Below are positions 1 to 7,947 of a stretch of DNA of 41,084 nt, piece after piece; position 1 is the stretch's first letter; every line of letters begins with the position of its first letter. The stretch spans positions 1 through 41,084 of the forward strand of contig JAGCWT010000099.1 of assembly GCA_017961705.1 (NCBI GenBank), in the 5' to 3' direction. The translations under genes were made by a program, and so were the position numbers. Under the pieces are notes generated by a model. The model ran no database searches. It was not told where the DNA came from and was given only the letters and a program-made list of their open reading frames with translations. This stretch comes from Treponema sp. (GTDB lineage Bacteria > Spirochaetota > Spirochaetia > Treponematales > Treponemataceae).

Positions 1-1061
1 AGAACTTCTGCGGGAATGGTGCAGGTGAGTATTGCATCCTGTCCGTCTTCCATAAGAGATGAAGCCTTGTTGAGCTTTTCTTTTTTTGAGTTGTAGAAGG
101 CAAGTGCGTCTTTTTTTACCTGTTCATGGGCTTTTGTTGCATCGTATACTTTGGAATCGTTTGCCGTGTACTTGTAGCCTGTCTGTATGCGGATTCTGCT
201 GTTTCCAAGGAAGTTTTCTAGCTCTGCACCCTCAAGAGAGAAGCCAATGTCTTCATTCTGGTTTCTGTAAGCACCATTTTGGGCAAAACCGCTGTCTTTG
301 TCCGTAATGTCCTGGGGTGTCTCGTTGTCTTTTGCAAAAATAACAAGTGAGCGGTTTGTCCTTACCGGTGAAAAGATCCCTGTTGAAGGGCAGTCCTTGG
401 AAAAGAGCAGGGCCTTTGTGTCTACAATAGTGTAATTCATGTTGTAGGAGCGGATTACGCTTTCTAGCTCGTTGGCCCAGCCAAGGTATGGCAGGTAGAA
501 TCCGTCTCCGCTTTCTTCAAAGAAGTTCTTCTGGGCGCGGATTCCTGTGTCCACCTGTGCGTTCAGTGCTTCCTTAAGGTCTGCGTAGTGGGGAAGGTAT
601 GCGTATGTTGCGGCTGTTGCAATAAGCTCTACATATTCCTTCTGGGCAAACTCCTTGAATGCTGCAACAAGGTTCTTCTGGTAGCGGTCTGTAAAGTCAA
701 TGCGTGTCTTCTGAAGCCTTGCAAGGCAGCTCCTAACCTGGTCAAGAACCGCGGGGTCGTTTTTGTTGCGCTCAAGCTCTACGTCGCCAAGGGCAATGCG
801 CCTGTCAAGATAGTTAATGTATTGTTCCTGCACAACTTCGTCGGACAAAAGCGTGCAGAGTACGGGACTAAGCACCAGTCCCAGCTTAAAAGGAATGTTT
901 TCTGCGCTGAGTTTTGTAAAAAGATTCAAAAGCGGAATATAGGTGTCGGTTATGGCCCCGAACAAAATGTCATTCTGGGCGGAAAAACCTTCGTCTGTCT
1001 TTTGGTTGCGGATGTAGCCTTGTTCCGCAGCGATTACTATTATCAACTTCTTATCTGACAA
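1..1061 (-). CDS. GH57-like alpha-glucan branching enzyme homologue, catalytic motifs degenerate (C-terminus cut by window)
   Basis: The reverse strand is open from a TTG at 1061 (in-frame TGA just upstream, no ATG available) to the window edge, giving 353 residues of the N-terminal part. The layout matches the N-terminal (beta/alpha)7 barrel of GH57/DUF1957 branching enzymes: a start strand, then FGAITDTYIPLL, then LGLVLSPVLC, a long helical insert, then FYLPYLGW and FSPVRTNRSLVIFAKD. The family's first motif normally reads like HAHLPFVR, but here it is AAEQGYIR, so both histidines are gone. The nucleophile motif normally reads LPEC, but here it is LPYL (codons around 486-494), so the nucleophile Glu is replaced by Tyr. 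The fold call is fairly safe, but activity is doubtful. It sits 42 bp downstream of the DUF4912 gene, probably in one transcript. The second catalytic residue lies outside the window. Confidence 0.75.
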   Translation of the reverse strand, partial: MSDKKLIIVIAAEQGYIRNQKTDEGFSAQNDILFGAITDTYIPLLNLFTKLSAENIPFKLGLVLSPVLCTLLSDEVVQEQYINYLDRRIALGDVELERNKNDPAVLDQVRSCLARLQKTRIDFTDRYQKNLVAAFKEFAQKEYVELIATAATYAYLPHYADLKEALNAQVDTGIRAQKNFFEESGDGFYLPYLGWANELESVIRSYNMNYTIVDTKALLFSKDCPSTGIFSPVRTNRSLVIFAKDNETPQDITDKDSGFAQNGAYRNQNEDIGFSLEGAELENFLGNSRIRIQTGYKYTANDSKVYDATKAHEQVKKDALAFYNSKKEKLNKASSLMEDGQDAILTCTIPAEV

Positions 1062-1103
1062 TTTAAAACCCCGTGATCACATTCTTGTTTTTAAATTCTG
1101 TTT

Positions 1104-1775
1104 TTATGAAAAAGATTCCCTGTGTTCCCTGAATTGGGCGCTCAAAAGCTGCTCAAAGCCGGAAAGAGAAACCATTGGCGGAACCTGAACCTTTTGCCCC
1201 GGTTTTATTCCCGCTATTACCGGATTCTCCTGTGGAATCTGTATTTTTTCCGTAAAGGCGATTATTTCTGGCTTTTCGGAAGGGCTTTCCGCAGGAATTT
1301 TTAGCTCTATGGCAAAGCTCTTTGTTCCTGGAGGCAGAAGCACATACTGTTCCCCGCAGCGCGAAGATGCCTTTATGTCAAAAAAGTCGGAAGGAGTTTC
1401 TGCCTCTTCATCGTTGAAAATGCATACGTGAAGGTACATTCCCTCGGTTCCGTTTCCGTTTTCCCCCTGAAGATTGCTCCTTGTGTCCCAAAATACGAAT
1501 GCCCATGCAGGGTTGTGCAGAACAGCGCGGATTTTTGTCTCGTTATATGATTTTGGCAAGTTTTCCGGAAGCTCCACTTCACCCTTGGCTATGATTACGT
1601 TTTCTTCGTTTTCTTCCTTATCCTGAATCTCTTCTGCCACTTCAAGGAGGTCTCCGATTATGAAGCGACGGTTAAGGTTTTCCGGTATGTCTATTCCGTA
1701 GTAGTCCGCCAAAGAAATTAAGTCTGCCGTGGAAATGGACTCAAGGTATTCCCGGGAGAGGTTGTTTTTATTCAT
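1104..1775 (-). CDS. DUF4912 family protein with Rho-N/SAP-like N-terminal motif
   Basis: A 223-residue protein starting MNKNNLSREYLESIS. A longer in-frame start at 1889 exists but would lie upstream of the predicted promoter (1785-1813), so 1775 is preferred. Residues about 6-45 (EYLESISTADLISLADYYGI through FIIGDLLEVAEE) resemble the short helical Rho-termination/SAP-like module that often precedes DUF4912. The rest carries the DUF4912 signature region: PKSYNETKIRAVLHNPAWAF, then FWDTR, then a beta-rich segment ending in a proline-rich stretch. DUF4912 proteins are proposed to bind glycans or peptides through an immunoglobulin-like fold, but no biochemical role is certain. It is transcribed just ahead of the GH57-like gene, which suggests the pair acts together, perhaps on storage glucan. 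That link is inference. Confidence 0.8.
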   Translation of the reverse strand: MNKNNLSREYLESISTADLISLADYYGIDIPENLNRRFIIGDLLEVAEEIQDKEENEENVIIAKGEVELPENLPKSYNETKIRAVLHNPAWAFVFWDTRSNLQGENGNGTEGMYLHVCIFNDEEAETPSDFFDIKASSRCGEQYVLLPPGTKSFAIELKIPAESPSEKPEIIAFTEKIQIPQENPVIAGIKPGQKVQVPPMVSLSGFEQLLSAQFREHRESFS

Positions 1776-1784
1776 AACGTTATA

Positions 1785-1813
1785 ATAATCGTTAAAAAAC
1801 AGCTTTGTGTCAA
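1785..1813 (-). promoter_or_regulatory. Putative sigma-70 promoter for the DUF4912 gene
   Basis: On the minus strand TTGACA (1808-1813) is followed after 17 bp by GATTAT (1785-1790). The predicted transcription start is only a few bases before the ATG at 1775, so the mRNA would have almost no leader. This agrees with the lack of a Shine-Dalgarno sequence there. Confidence 0.45.
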
Positions 1814-2088
1814 GTAATAATTTAGGCAATGTGGAAGGTAAGTGCAAATCTAAAACAATTTTAAGTTTTTTTGGTCTAAAAACAGGCAAACTTTATGCAT
1901 GGCCAAAGTTCAATTTGAGGAAAGCACTTGTATTACGCCCGGGGGATTGTGTAGGAAAGAAGGCAAAAAAAATGCCCTGTCAGTGGGATTAGTGGGAAAA
2001 GCTGACAGAGCTGAGTGGGAATCGTTCAATATAAATAGTGGGTTTATACTGAATCTACTTTGGAGTATACACTATATGTGGGGCTGTG
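1814..2088. other. Intergenic stretch, no gene recognised
   Basis: AT-rich DNA between the promoter of the DUF4912 gene and the 3' end of the next minus-strand gene. An open frame on the plus strand crosses it but runs antisense into the neighbouring gene and looks like chance. I see no convincing terminator or RNA. Confidence 0.5.
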
Positions 2089-2733
2089 TCAAATTCTTTT
2101 TGCACTTTTTTGAGATTTTACGCTCTTTTTTTCTTGAATTTTCCTTGGGCGGCCACCTTTTTTACCGTTTTCGCGGGATGCAGCGGCTTTTTTCTCTGTT
2201 TTTATGCTTCCAAGGAGCTTGGCTGCATCTTCCCTTCCTTCAAGAACTTCATTTTTCCATAGGGAAAGTTTTTTGCTGTCCGTGCGCAGGCTGTAGATTT
2301 CTTCCATGGCTTTTAAGGCGGATGCGAGCTTTCTCTCTATGTTCTGCCTGAATATTTTGTTGCGGCAAAGTTCAAGGGACTGCTGCATAAAGACAATCTC
2401 GTCCAGGCAGTCTTTTGAAAGGGTGCAGATGTTGTCCACAAATTCTGCCATGGTGGCGGATTTTTTGCGTTCTGTCTCTGCTTCCTGCTTTTTTTCCTGT
2501 TCCTGCTTGAAAGGCTTTAGTGCGCTTACGATTTTTGTATCGGCAGGCCCAAGTTCTACTTCCGTGCTGTCTTTTTCCATGCTGTAGCGCAAGAATACCA
2601 TGGAAATGTTAAAGCTGAGCGTGCGTAGTTCTGCAAGACGGTCGTAGTCGGCGTCAGGATTCTCTTTTAATTCCTTGATTTCTTCGGCAACCTTGTCCTG
2701 GAGCCGTCTGATTTCTCTAAGTGTAACTGTCAT
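2089..2733 (-). CDS. Unknown coiled-coil protein with basic C-terminal tail
   Basis: A 214-residue protein with no signal peptide or membrane segment. Residues 1-75 and about 90-170 are rich in Leu/Glu/Lys heptads (for example RRLQDKVAEEIKELKENP), predicting coiled coil. The middle carries LGPADTKIVSALKPFKQEQE. The last 35 residues are strongly basic and contain GKKGGRPRKIQEKK, a pattern seen in nucleic-acid-binding tails. The start ATG at 2733 has AGAGGGG just upstream, and a good promoter lies at 2759-2787. It is divergent from the glycan cluster. I do not recognise the family. The basic tail suggests DNA or RNA contact, but that is inference. The DUF4912 gene downstream has its own promoter, so this gene may be monocistronic. 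Confidence 0.75.
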   Translation of the reverse strand: MTVTLREIRRLQDKVAEEIKELKENPDADYDRLAELRTLSFNISMVFLRYSMEKDSTEVELGPADTKIVSALKPFKQEQEKKQEAETERKKSATMAEFVDNICTLSKDCLDEIVFMQQSLELCRNKIFRQNIERKLASALKAMEEIYSLRTDSKKLSLWKNEVLEGREDAAKLLGSIKTEKKAAASRENGKKGGRPRKIQEKKSVKSQKSAKRI

Positions 2734-2758
2734 ATTCCCCTCTGTCCACTGTTATTTA

Positions 2759-2787
2759 ATTCTATAAAGAAAACTTAAAAAAGTCAA
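2759..2787 (-). promoter_or_regulatory. Putative sigma-70 promoter for the coiled-coil gene
   Basis: On the minus strand TTGACT (2782-2787), a 17-bp spacer, and TAGAAT (2759-2764). It lies 26 bp before the ATG at 2733 and close to consensus. Confidence 0.6.
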
Positions 2788-2874
2788 CGTTAGGATTTTG
2801 GACTTTTCTTTAATGATAAAAATCCTCTATAGTAATGGCTTAACTTGGGCGGGGAAAAATCCGATAAAAAAGAG

Positions 2875-4464
2875 ATGAAAAACGGAATTTTTTTATTTGC
2901 AGGGTTTGAAAAGACCCATGCTTTTGACAATATATTTTCCTCTGGAAAACAGTCTGCTTTTGAACTTTCTCTTGAATGGGCCTTGGGGCTGGAAGGAGAG
3001 TCATCCTATGCGGTGGCGGTAACCCCTTCTTCTGAAGAAGCTGTAAAATCTGCCCTGCAAAAATGCGGCTGCCAGGAAAAATTCAGCCTGGTAAAAAAGG
3101 ACAGGTGGAACACTCAGTTTCTTTTGGAAGAACTTGCGCTTTTTGCATCAAGAACATCGTCTTCCTGCGTGGTTTTTGCTTTTGGCGACTGCCCCTTCCT
3201 TAATAAGTCTTTGACACGGCAAGTTTTGGAAAGCCACAAGAAATATCTGGCGGAATATTCGTTTGCAGACGGATGGCCTTTGGGTTTTGCCCCAGAAGTG
3301 ATTGATTGTGGAGCGCTGAACATTTTGAACGGCATTGCAAAGAGCGGAACTTGTGCCGCAGCGGAGCTTCCGGTAACAAAAGAAAGCCTTTTTGGGGTAA
3401 TAAAAACGGACATAAATTCATTTGAGATAGAAACCGTAATGGCTCCCAAAGACTACAGGATGTACCGCTTTGACTTTTCTTGCTCATCAAAGGCAAACAC
3501 TCTATCCTGCCTTGAGCTTTGCAAGGTGGAAAGTTCTGATGACGCAGAGGCTCTTTCTGATGCTGCCGTAAAAAGCGCGGATGTTCAGCAGACACTTCCG
3601 GCCTTTTACAACATTCAGATTTCTTGCCCGGAAAAGGTTTTTACGCTTTACAATCCCTATTCAAAAAAGCCTCTGGAAACAAGGGGCATGGACTTTGAAA
3701 ACTTTTGCAAGCTTCTTTCTTCCATCGAAGAATTTTCTGAACAGGCAGTGGTGGGGCTTGGCACTTTTGCAGATCCACTGCTCAATGCGGAATTTGGAAA
3801 GTATGCAGAAGAAGTTCTTTCTCACGAAGGGCTTTCTCTTTTGATAGAGACGGATGCGCTTAATGTTCTGGAAGACAGCTTTATGCAGCAGGTAAAGCGG
3901 ATTGCAGATGTTGCAGCTTCCCGCGTTACTTGGATAGTAAGCATAGACGCGTTCAGTCAGGAGGTCTATAATTCCATTCACGGATGCGGAACAGAAGCGT
4001 CTGCTTTTGCAAAGGCAACAAGGGCAGTGCAGGTTTTAAGCCAGATCTTTCCGGGGAACGTGTGGCCCCAGTTTACCAGAATGAATGCAAACGAGTGTGA
4101 GCTTGAATCTTTCTACCGCTATTGGCACGACAAGGCATCTCCTTCTGGTGGCAACGTGATAATTCAAAAGTTTGACCATGCATGCCACTTCTTTAGCGAT
4201 GAGCGCCCGGCAGACCTTAGCCCCCTTGTACGGACTCCATGTTGGCATTTAAAGAGGGATATGACTGTTCTTGGTAACGGGGACGTTCCTTTGTGCAGGG
4301 AAAACGAGCCCTTTGCTCAGGATGCGGTGATTGTGGGCAATGTCCTTAGCGAAGGAATTGAGGCTGTTTGGAAAAAATTCAAACCTTATGTAAATGAACA
4401 TATAGAAAAAAAATACTGTGGCAAGTGCGGGAAATGCGATGAATACTATACCTTCAATTTTTAA
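2875..4464 (+). CDS. Spiro-SPASM family protein (radical-SAM-like, initial Fe-S motif absent)
   Basis: A 529-residue protein from ATG 2875; a TTG at 2845 gives ten more residues but has no ribosome site. The N-terminal half is a GT-A-like region (FLFAGF...SYAVAVTPSSEEAV...CVVFAFGDCPFLN) resembling nucleotidyl- or glycosyltransferase folds. The C-terminal half resembles a radical-SAM barrel ending in a SPASM domain: PCWHLKRDMTVLGNGDVPLC, then YCGKCGKCDEYYTFNF. The CxxxCxxC motif that binds the SAM-reactive cluster is missing; where it is expected (about residue 250) the text is ISCPEKVFTLYNPY with one Cys. The SPASM cysteines are intact. This architecture matches the spirochaete-restricted spiro-SPASM family. 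Its substrate is unknown. It is the first gene of a six-gene run and overlaps the next by 26 bp. Confidence 0.75.
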   Translation: MKNGIFLFAGFEKTHAFDNIFSSGKQSAFELSLEWALGLEGESSYAVAVTPSSEEAVKSALQKCGCQEKFSLVKKDRWNTQFLLEELALFASRTSSSCVVFAFGDCPFLNKSLTRQVLESHKKYLAEYSFADGWPLGFAPEVIDCGALNILNGIAKSGTCAAAELPVTKESLFGVIKTDINSFEIETVMAPKDYRMYRFDFSCSSKANTLSCLELCKVESSDDAEALSDAAVKSADVQQTLPAFYNIQISCPEKVFTLYNPYSKKPLETRGMDFENFCKLLSSIEEFSEQAVVGLGTFADPLLNAEFGKYAEEVLSHEGLSLLIETDALNVLEDSFMQQVKRIADVAASRVTWIVSIDAFSQEVYNSIHGCGTEASAFAKATRAVQVLSQIFPGNVWPQFTRMNANECELESFYRYWHDKASPSGGNVIIQKFDHACHFFSDERPADLSPLVRTPCWHLKRDMTVLGNGDVPLCRENEPFAQDAVIVGNVLSEGIEAVWKKFKPYVNEHIEKKYCGKCGKCDEYYTFNF

Positions 4465-5392
4465 CCAGAGGCAGATAAACCATACCGTTATGGGCGGGGC
4501 AGAAAAATCATCCCCTGCAAATATGCCGGTGGACTGCATAGTTCTTAACAGAACGGAAAAGGCTTCCAGGAGCCGTGTGTTTGACAACCTTATCTACCGC
4601 GGATTTAACAGCATAATAAGCGTAGAGGCTGGCTCAAACCGCTTTGCAACGGAAAACGCAGCGTCTTTGTATCCCAGCGTTAGCTTTGTTATTGCGCTGG
4701 AGGAAATAACTGAAGGAGACATGCTTAACCTTGGAATGTCTTTGGCAACCGCTCCCTATGTGCTCGTCCTGCAGGATGACATGTGCATGGATGACATTTC
4801 TTTTAATCCTCAGCTTGCAAAAAAGCTTATGGCTCTGAATGATTTTTGCGTATGCCCAAGGCTTACAACTTCAACCTTCCAGTCAATTCCAATACGCTTT
4901 TTGCCTACCGTGGAAAAATCGGTTTTTACGGTGGCATCTTCACCTTCGCTGCAGGAGGGGGATGTTACGCTTTATCCGGCTGACCTTGCAGGCTTTTATG
5001 ACCGCAACAAGTTTATCCAGTTGGGCGGGGCAGACTACACCATTTCTTCCCCATATTGGCAGAAGGTTGACTTGTTCTGCAGGGCCTGGCTTTGGGGAGA
5101 AAGGGTTTCTGTGCAGACTTCATTCAGTTTTTCCTATTCGGGCGATGTTCTAGAAGAAAACCAAACGGTGGATTCTTCATACCTCCGCTTCTACATAAAA
5201 AACCTTTTGCCGGTCTTTAAGAATGACCATGCGGAAATACCGCTCAGTTCTTTCTTTGCATTCAGGGCTCACCGTTCTTGTTCGTTCAGAGACGCGCTGG
5301 AACTTTTTGGGCTTGCAAGAAAGTGGACGGAAAAAAACAAGTACAGGTTTAAAAAAGATGCAGCAACTTTAATTCAGAACTGGGGAAAATAG
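4439..5392 (+). CDS. Glycosyltransferase-like protein (GT-A-like)
   Basis: A 317-residue protein. The ATG at 4439 is preferred to a GTG at 4418 because GCGGGA lies about 6 bases upstream; the start sits inside the 3' end of the spiro-SPASM gene, implying translational coupling. The N-terminal part looks like a GT-A glycosyltransferase: DCIVLNRTEKASR, then SIISVEAGSNRFATENAA, then MSLATAPYVLVLQDDMCMDD, where QDDM is in the place of a metal-binding DxD. The C-terminal 150 residues (LGGADYTISSPYWQKVDLFC, then WLWGERVSVQ) fit an acceptor-domain layout. No transmembrane segment is visible. The exact family is uncertain, and the context (CMP-sugar enzymes next door) supports a sugar-transfer role. 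The stop codon is immediately followed by the next ATG. Confidence 0.65.
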   Translation: MNTIPSIFNQRQINHTVMGGAEKSSPANMPVDCIVLNRTEKASRSRVFDNLIYRGFNSIISVEAGSNRFATENAASLYPSVSFVIALEEITEGDMLNLGMSLATAPYVLVLQDDMCMDDISFNPQLAKKLMALNDFCVCPRLTTSTFQSIPIRFLPTVEKSVFTVASSPSLQEGDVTLYPADLAGFYDRNKFIQLGGADYTISSPYWQKVDLFCRAWLWGERVSVQTSFSFSYSGDVLEENQTVDSSYLRFYIKNLLPVFKNDHAEIPLSSFFAFRAHRSCSFRDALELFGLARKWTEKNKYRFKKDAATLIQNWGK

Positions 5393-7945
5393 ATGGGAGT
5401 TTTTGATTTGTTCGGTAAGAAAAAGGATAGGGTAGTCCTTATTGTTCAGTGCAGGCTTTCTTCTACAAGACTTCCCCGAAAGGCTCTCTTGCCGCTTGGT
5501 GGATTTAGCATACTCGAATGGGTTCTTGCCTCCATGAAGAAAGTTCCCTGTGACGCATACTATCTTGCGGTTGATTCGGAAAGTGCCCCTGAACTTGAAT
5601 TTGCTGCAAAGAAATGCGGCTGGGATTTTTTTGCCGGAAGCAAAGAGGATGTTTTGGACAGGTTCTGCAAGACAATAGAAGTGTCCAAGGCAGACATTGT
5701 TGTTCGCGCTACGGCAGACAATCCATTCCTCTTTTACGATGCGGCTTCTGAACTTCTTGAGGAATACAAAAAGCGCAAGGCTTCTTCCAGTGTTGACTAT
5801 ATAACATGGACAGGCCTTCCCCATGGTTCAGGAATAGAAATATTTTCTGCACAGGCTCTTGTTGAAGCTTCAAAGCTAAAGAATCTGACGGCAGAAGACC
5901 ATGAGCACGTTGGGCCGGCCCTTTACAAGCATCAGGATCATTTTAACTGCCTCTTTCTAAAGTCTCCGTCGGCCTACCATTACCCTGAGCTTAGGACAAC
6001 CATAGACACCGCAAGCGACTACAGAAGGGCTCTGGCTTTTGTAAGGGCTGTCTCTTCAAACAAGGCAAAAACAACAAACACTTTGCTCAAAAAAAATATT
6101 TTGGAGCCCTATACATCCAAAGAAGTAATCCGCGGTATGCAGATTGCATCCGTAAAATACCCCATGATTCTTATTCCTAGCACAAAAAAAGGTGCGGGAA
6201 CAGGACACCTACGCCGCTGCCTTGATTTGGCATGCAAGACCGGAGCAGACATTTATGTTCCAGATGACTGTGGCTTGGAACAGGCAAAGGCTCTCTTGGA
6301 AGAAGCTTATGCAGAAGGATTGCAAAAGTGGCAGCTTGTATCTTCTTTGGAAAACATTTCAAGCTACAATCTTGCGGTAACTGATTTGTTTAGGACAGAC
6401 GAGGCTGAAGCAAAGAAAATTTCCATGCAGTGCCCCGTTGCAAGTATAGACGAGGGTGCCCTTGAAACTGAATGGGCTGACTACCTTTTAGACATAATCC
6501 CGTCGTTGGGTTATACGAGGAAGCCGAACCTTTCTGAGCCAGGTTTTATTATTCTTCCAAAGAACCGCCGCTCAGAAGAAGAGAGAAGCGCTAAAATTCA
6601 TACTGCCCTTGTGGTGCTTGGTGGGGAAGACCCAGCGTCCCTTGCATTCCCTTCTGCCATTGCGCTTGCTGAATGCGGTCTTTACGTAACGGCCATAGCA
6701 GGTGACGCTTCCAAGGCAAAAAGCTTACAGGAACAGGTTCCGGAAAATCTTTCCAAATACATACGGGTAATAGAACCTGTAATGAATTTGCGTGAAAAGC
6801 TTTTTGAATTTGACCTTGTTGTAACGCATTATGGTTTTACCGCCTTTGAAGCCTCCGCGGCAGGTTGTGCCGTAATCCTTTTGGGTACTACGCCACTCCA
6901 CGAAAGCCTTGCGGAAAAATATTCATTTAAATGCGTTCAGGCATCCCTAATTAACAAGGAGTCTTTCCAAAAACTTTTGGCAGACAAAAAATCCCTCTAC
7001 AGAGACATAAAGGAAAACGGAATTCACGAGCTTGACACCTTTATGCTAAACCTTTCTCAGGGAAGAAACCTCTGCTGCCCAGTATGCCGGGAAGAAAAGA
7101 AATCTTGGCCAAAAGATCCGCTCATCGCAAGGACTCCAGAAAGAACCTTCCGTCGCTGTCAGAAATGCGGTATGCTCTACATGTCGTGGACAATTCAAAG
7201 CCAGCAGACAGAGTACAACCATGACTACTTCTACGATGACTACAAAAAGCAGTACGGAAAAACCTATCAGGATGACTTTGAAAACATAAAGGCCCAGTGT
7301 GTGCGCAGGGTCAGCATAATTGACTTTATCTACCGCCGCGGACATTCATCTGTAACGCCAACCGTACTGGACATTGGGTGTGCTCTGGGACCCTTCCTTG
7401 ATGCCGCAAATGATTCAGGTTGGCATGTTTTTGGAACAGACATTTCCAAGGATGCGGTTGAATACGTTCAGAACACCTTGCATTATCCAGCCCTGCTTGC
7501 TTCATTCCCCGATGCGGATGTTGCCGGAGAATTTGGAGTAGACAAATTTGATGCAGTAACAATGTGGTACGTAATTGAACATTTCCAGGATTTGGACAGC
7601 GTGCTAAAGGCGGTTTCTAAGATAGTCAAGAAGGGTGGTATTTTTGCATTCAGCACACCGTCTGCTGCAGGTGTAAGCGAAAAATACAATACGGATGAAT
7701 TTTTTAGGCAAAGCCCCGCTGACCATTATACCCTCTGGGAACCAAAGCGCTGTGCGTCCATACTAAAGAAATACGGATTCAAGGTTGTGCGCACTGTCTC
7801 TACAGGAATTCATCCCGAAAGATTCCCTTCAATAAAAAAGAGCGGATCGGATTCAAAGTCATTGAAGTTCCGCATGTACAAAACCTTAAGTATGCTTTTT
7901 AAGCTTGGGGATACTTTTGAAGTCTATTGCAGGAAGGTGAACTAA
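5393..7945 (+). CDS. Three-domain fusion: SpsF/NeuA-type cytidylyltransferase + PseG-like hydrolase + zinc-ribbon SAM methyltransferase
   Basis: An 850-residue protein. Residues about 15-245 are a CMP-sugar synthetase of the SpsF type: VQCRLSSTRLPRKALLPLGG at about 18-37, VRATADNPF near 102, and HGSGIEIFS. Residues about 255-540 resemble PseG/SpsG, the UDP-sugar hydrolase of pseudaminic-acid synthesis; GTGHLRRCLDLA near 267 matches the PseG GxGHxxRC active-site motif, and VVLGGEDP plus VTHYGFTAFEASAAG fit the GT-B C-terminal lobe. Residues about 560-600 hold a zinc ribbon (CPVC, then CQKC). Residues about 650-850 are a class I methyltransferase (VLDIGCALGPF near 657, MWYVIEHFQDL). SpsF-SpsG pairing is familiar, but the third, methyltransferase part is unusual. 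Likely role: making or activating a methylated nonulosonic-type sugar. The substrate is not provable here. Confidence 0.85.
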   Translation: MGVFDLFGKKKDRVVLIVQCRLSSTRLPRKALLPLGGFSILEWVLASMKKVPCDAYYLAVDSESAPELEFAAKKCGWDFFAGSKEDVLDRFCKTIEVSKADIVVRATADNPFLFYDAASELLEEYKKRKASSSVDYITWTGLPHGSGIEIFSAQALVEASKLKNLTAEDHEHVGPALYKHQDHFNCLFLKSPSAYHYPELRTTIDTASDYRRALAFVRAVSSNKAKTTNTLLKKNILEPYTSKEVIRGMQIASVKYPMILIPSTKKGAGTGHLRRCLDLACKTGADIYVPDDCGLEQAKALLEEAYAEGLQKWQLVSSLENISSYNLAVTDLFRTDEAEAKKISMQCPVASIDEGALETEWADYLLDIIPSLGYTRKPNLSEPGFIILPKNRRSEEERSAKIHTALVVLGGEDPASLAFPSAIALAECGLYVTAIAGDASKAKSLQEQVPENLSKYIRVIEPVMNLREKLFEFDLVVTHYGFTAFEASAAGCAVILLGTTPLHESLAEKYSFKCVQASLINKESFQKLLADKKSLYRDIKENGIHELDTFMLNLSQGRNLCCPVCREEKKSWPKDPLIARTPERTFRRCQKCGMLYMSWTIQSQQTEYNHDYFYDDYKKQYGKTYQDDFENIKAQCVRRVSIIDFIYRRGHSSVTPTVLDIGCALGPFLDAANDSGWHVFGTDISKDAVEYVQNTLHYPALLASFPDADVAGEFGVDKFDAVTMWYVIEHFQDLDSVLKAVSKIVKKGGIFAFSTPSAAGVSEKYNTDEFFRQSPADHYTLWEPKRCASILKKYGFKVVRTVSTGIHPERFPSIKKSGSDSKSLKFRMYKTLSMLFKLGDTFEVYCRKVN

Positions 7946-7947
7946 TT

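Noticed and set aside
588-1058. 156-residue plus-strand open frame
   Set aside because: It is antisense to the GH57-like gene, Cys/Val-rich like a reverse-frame shadow, and has no ribosome site.
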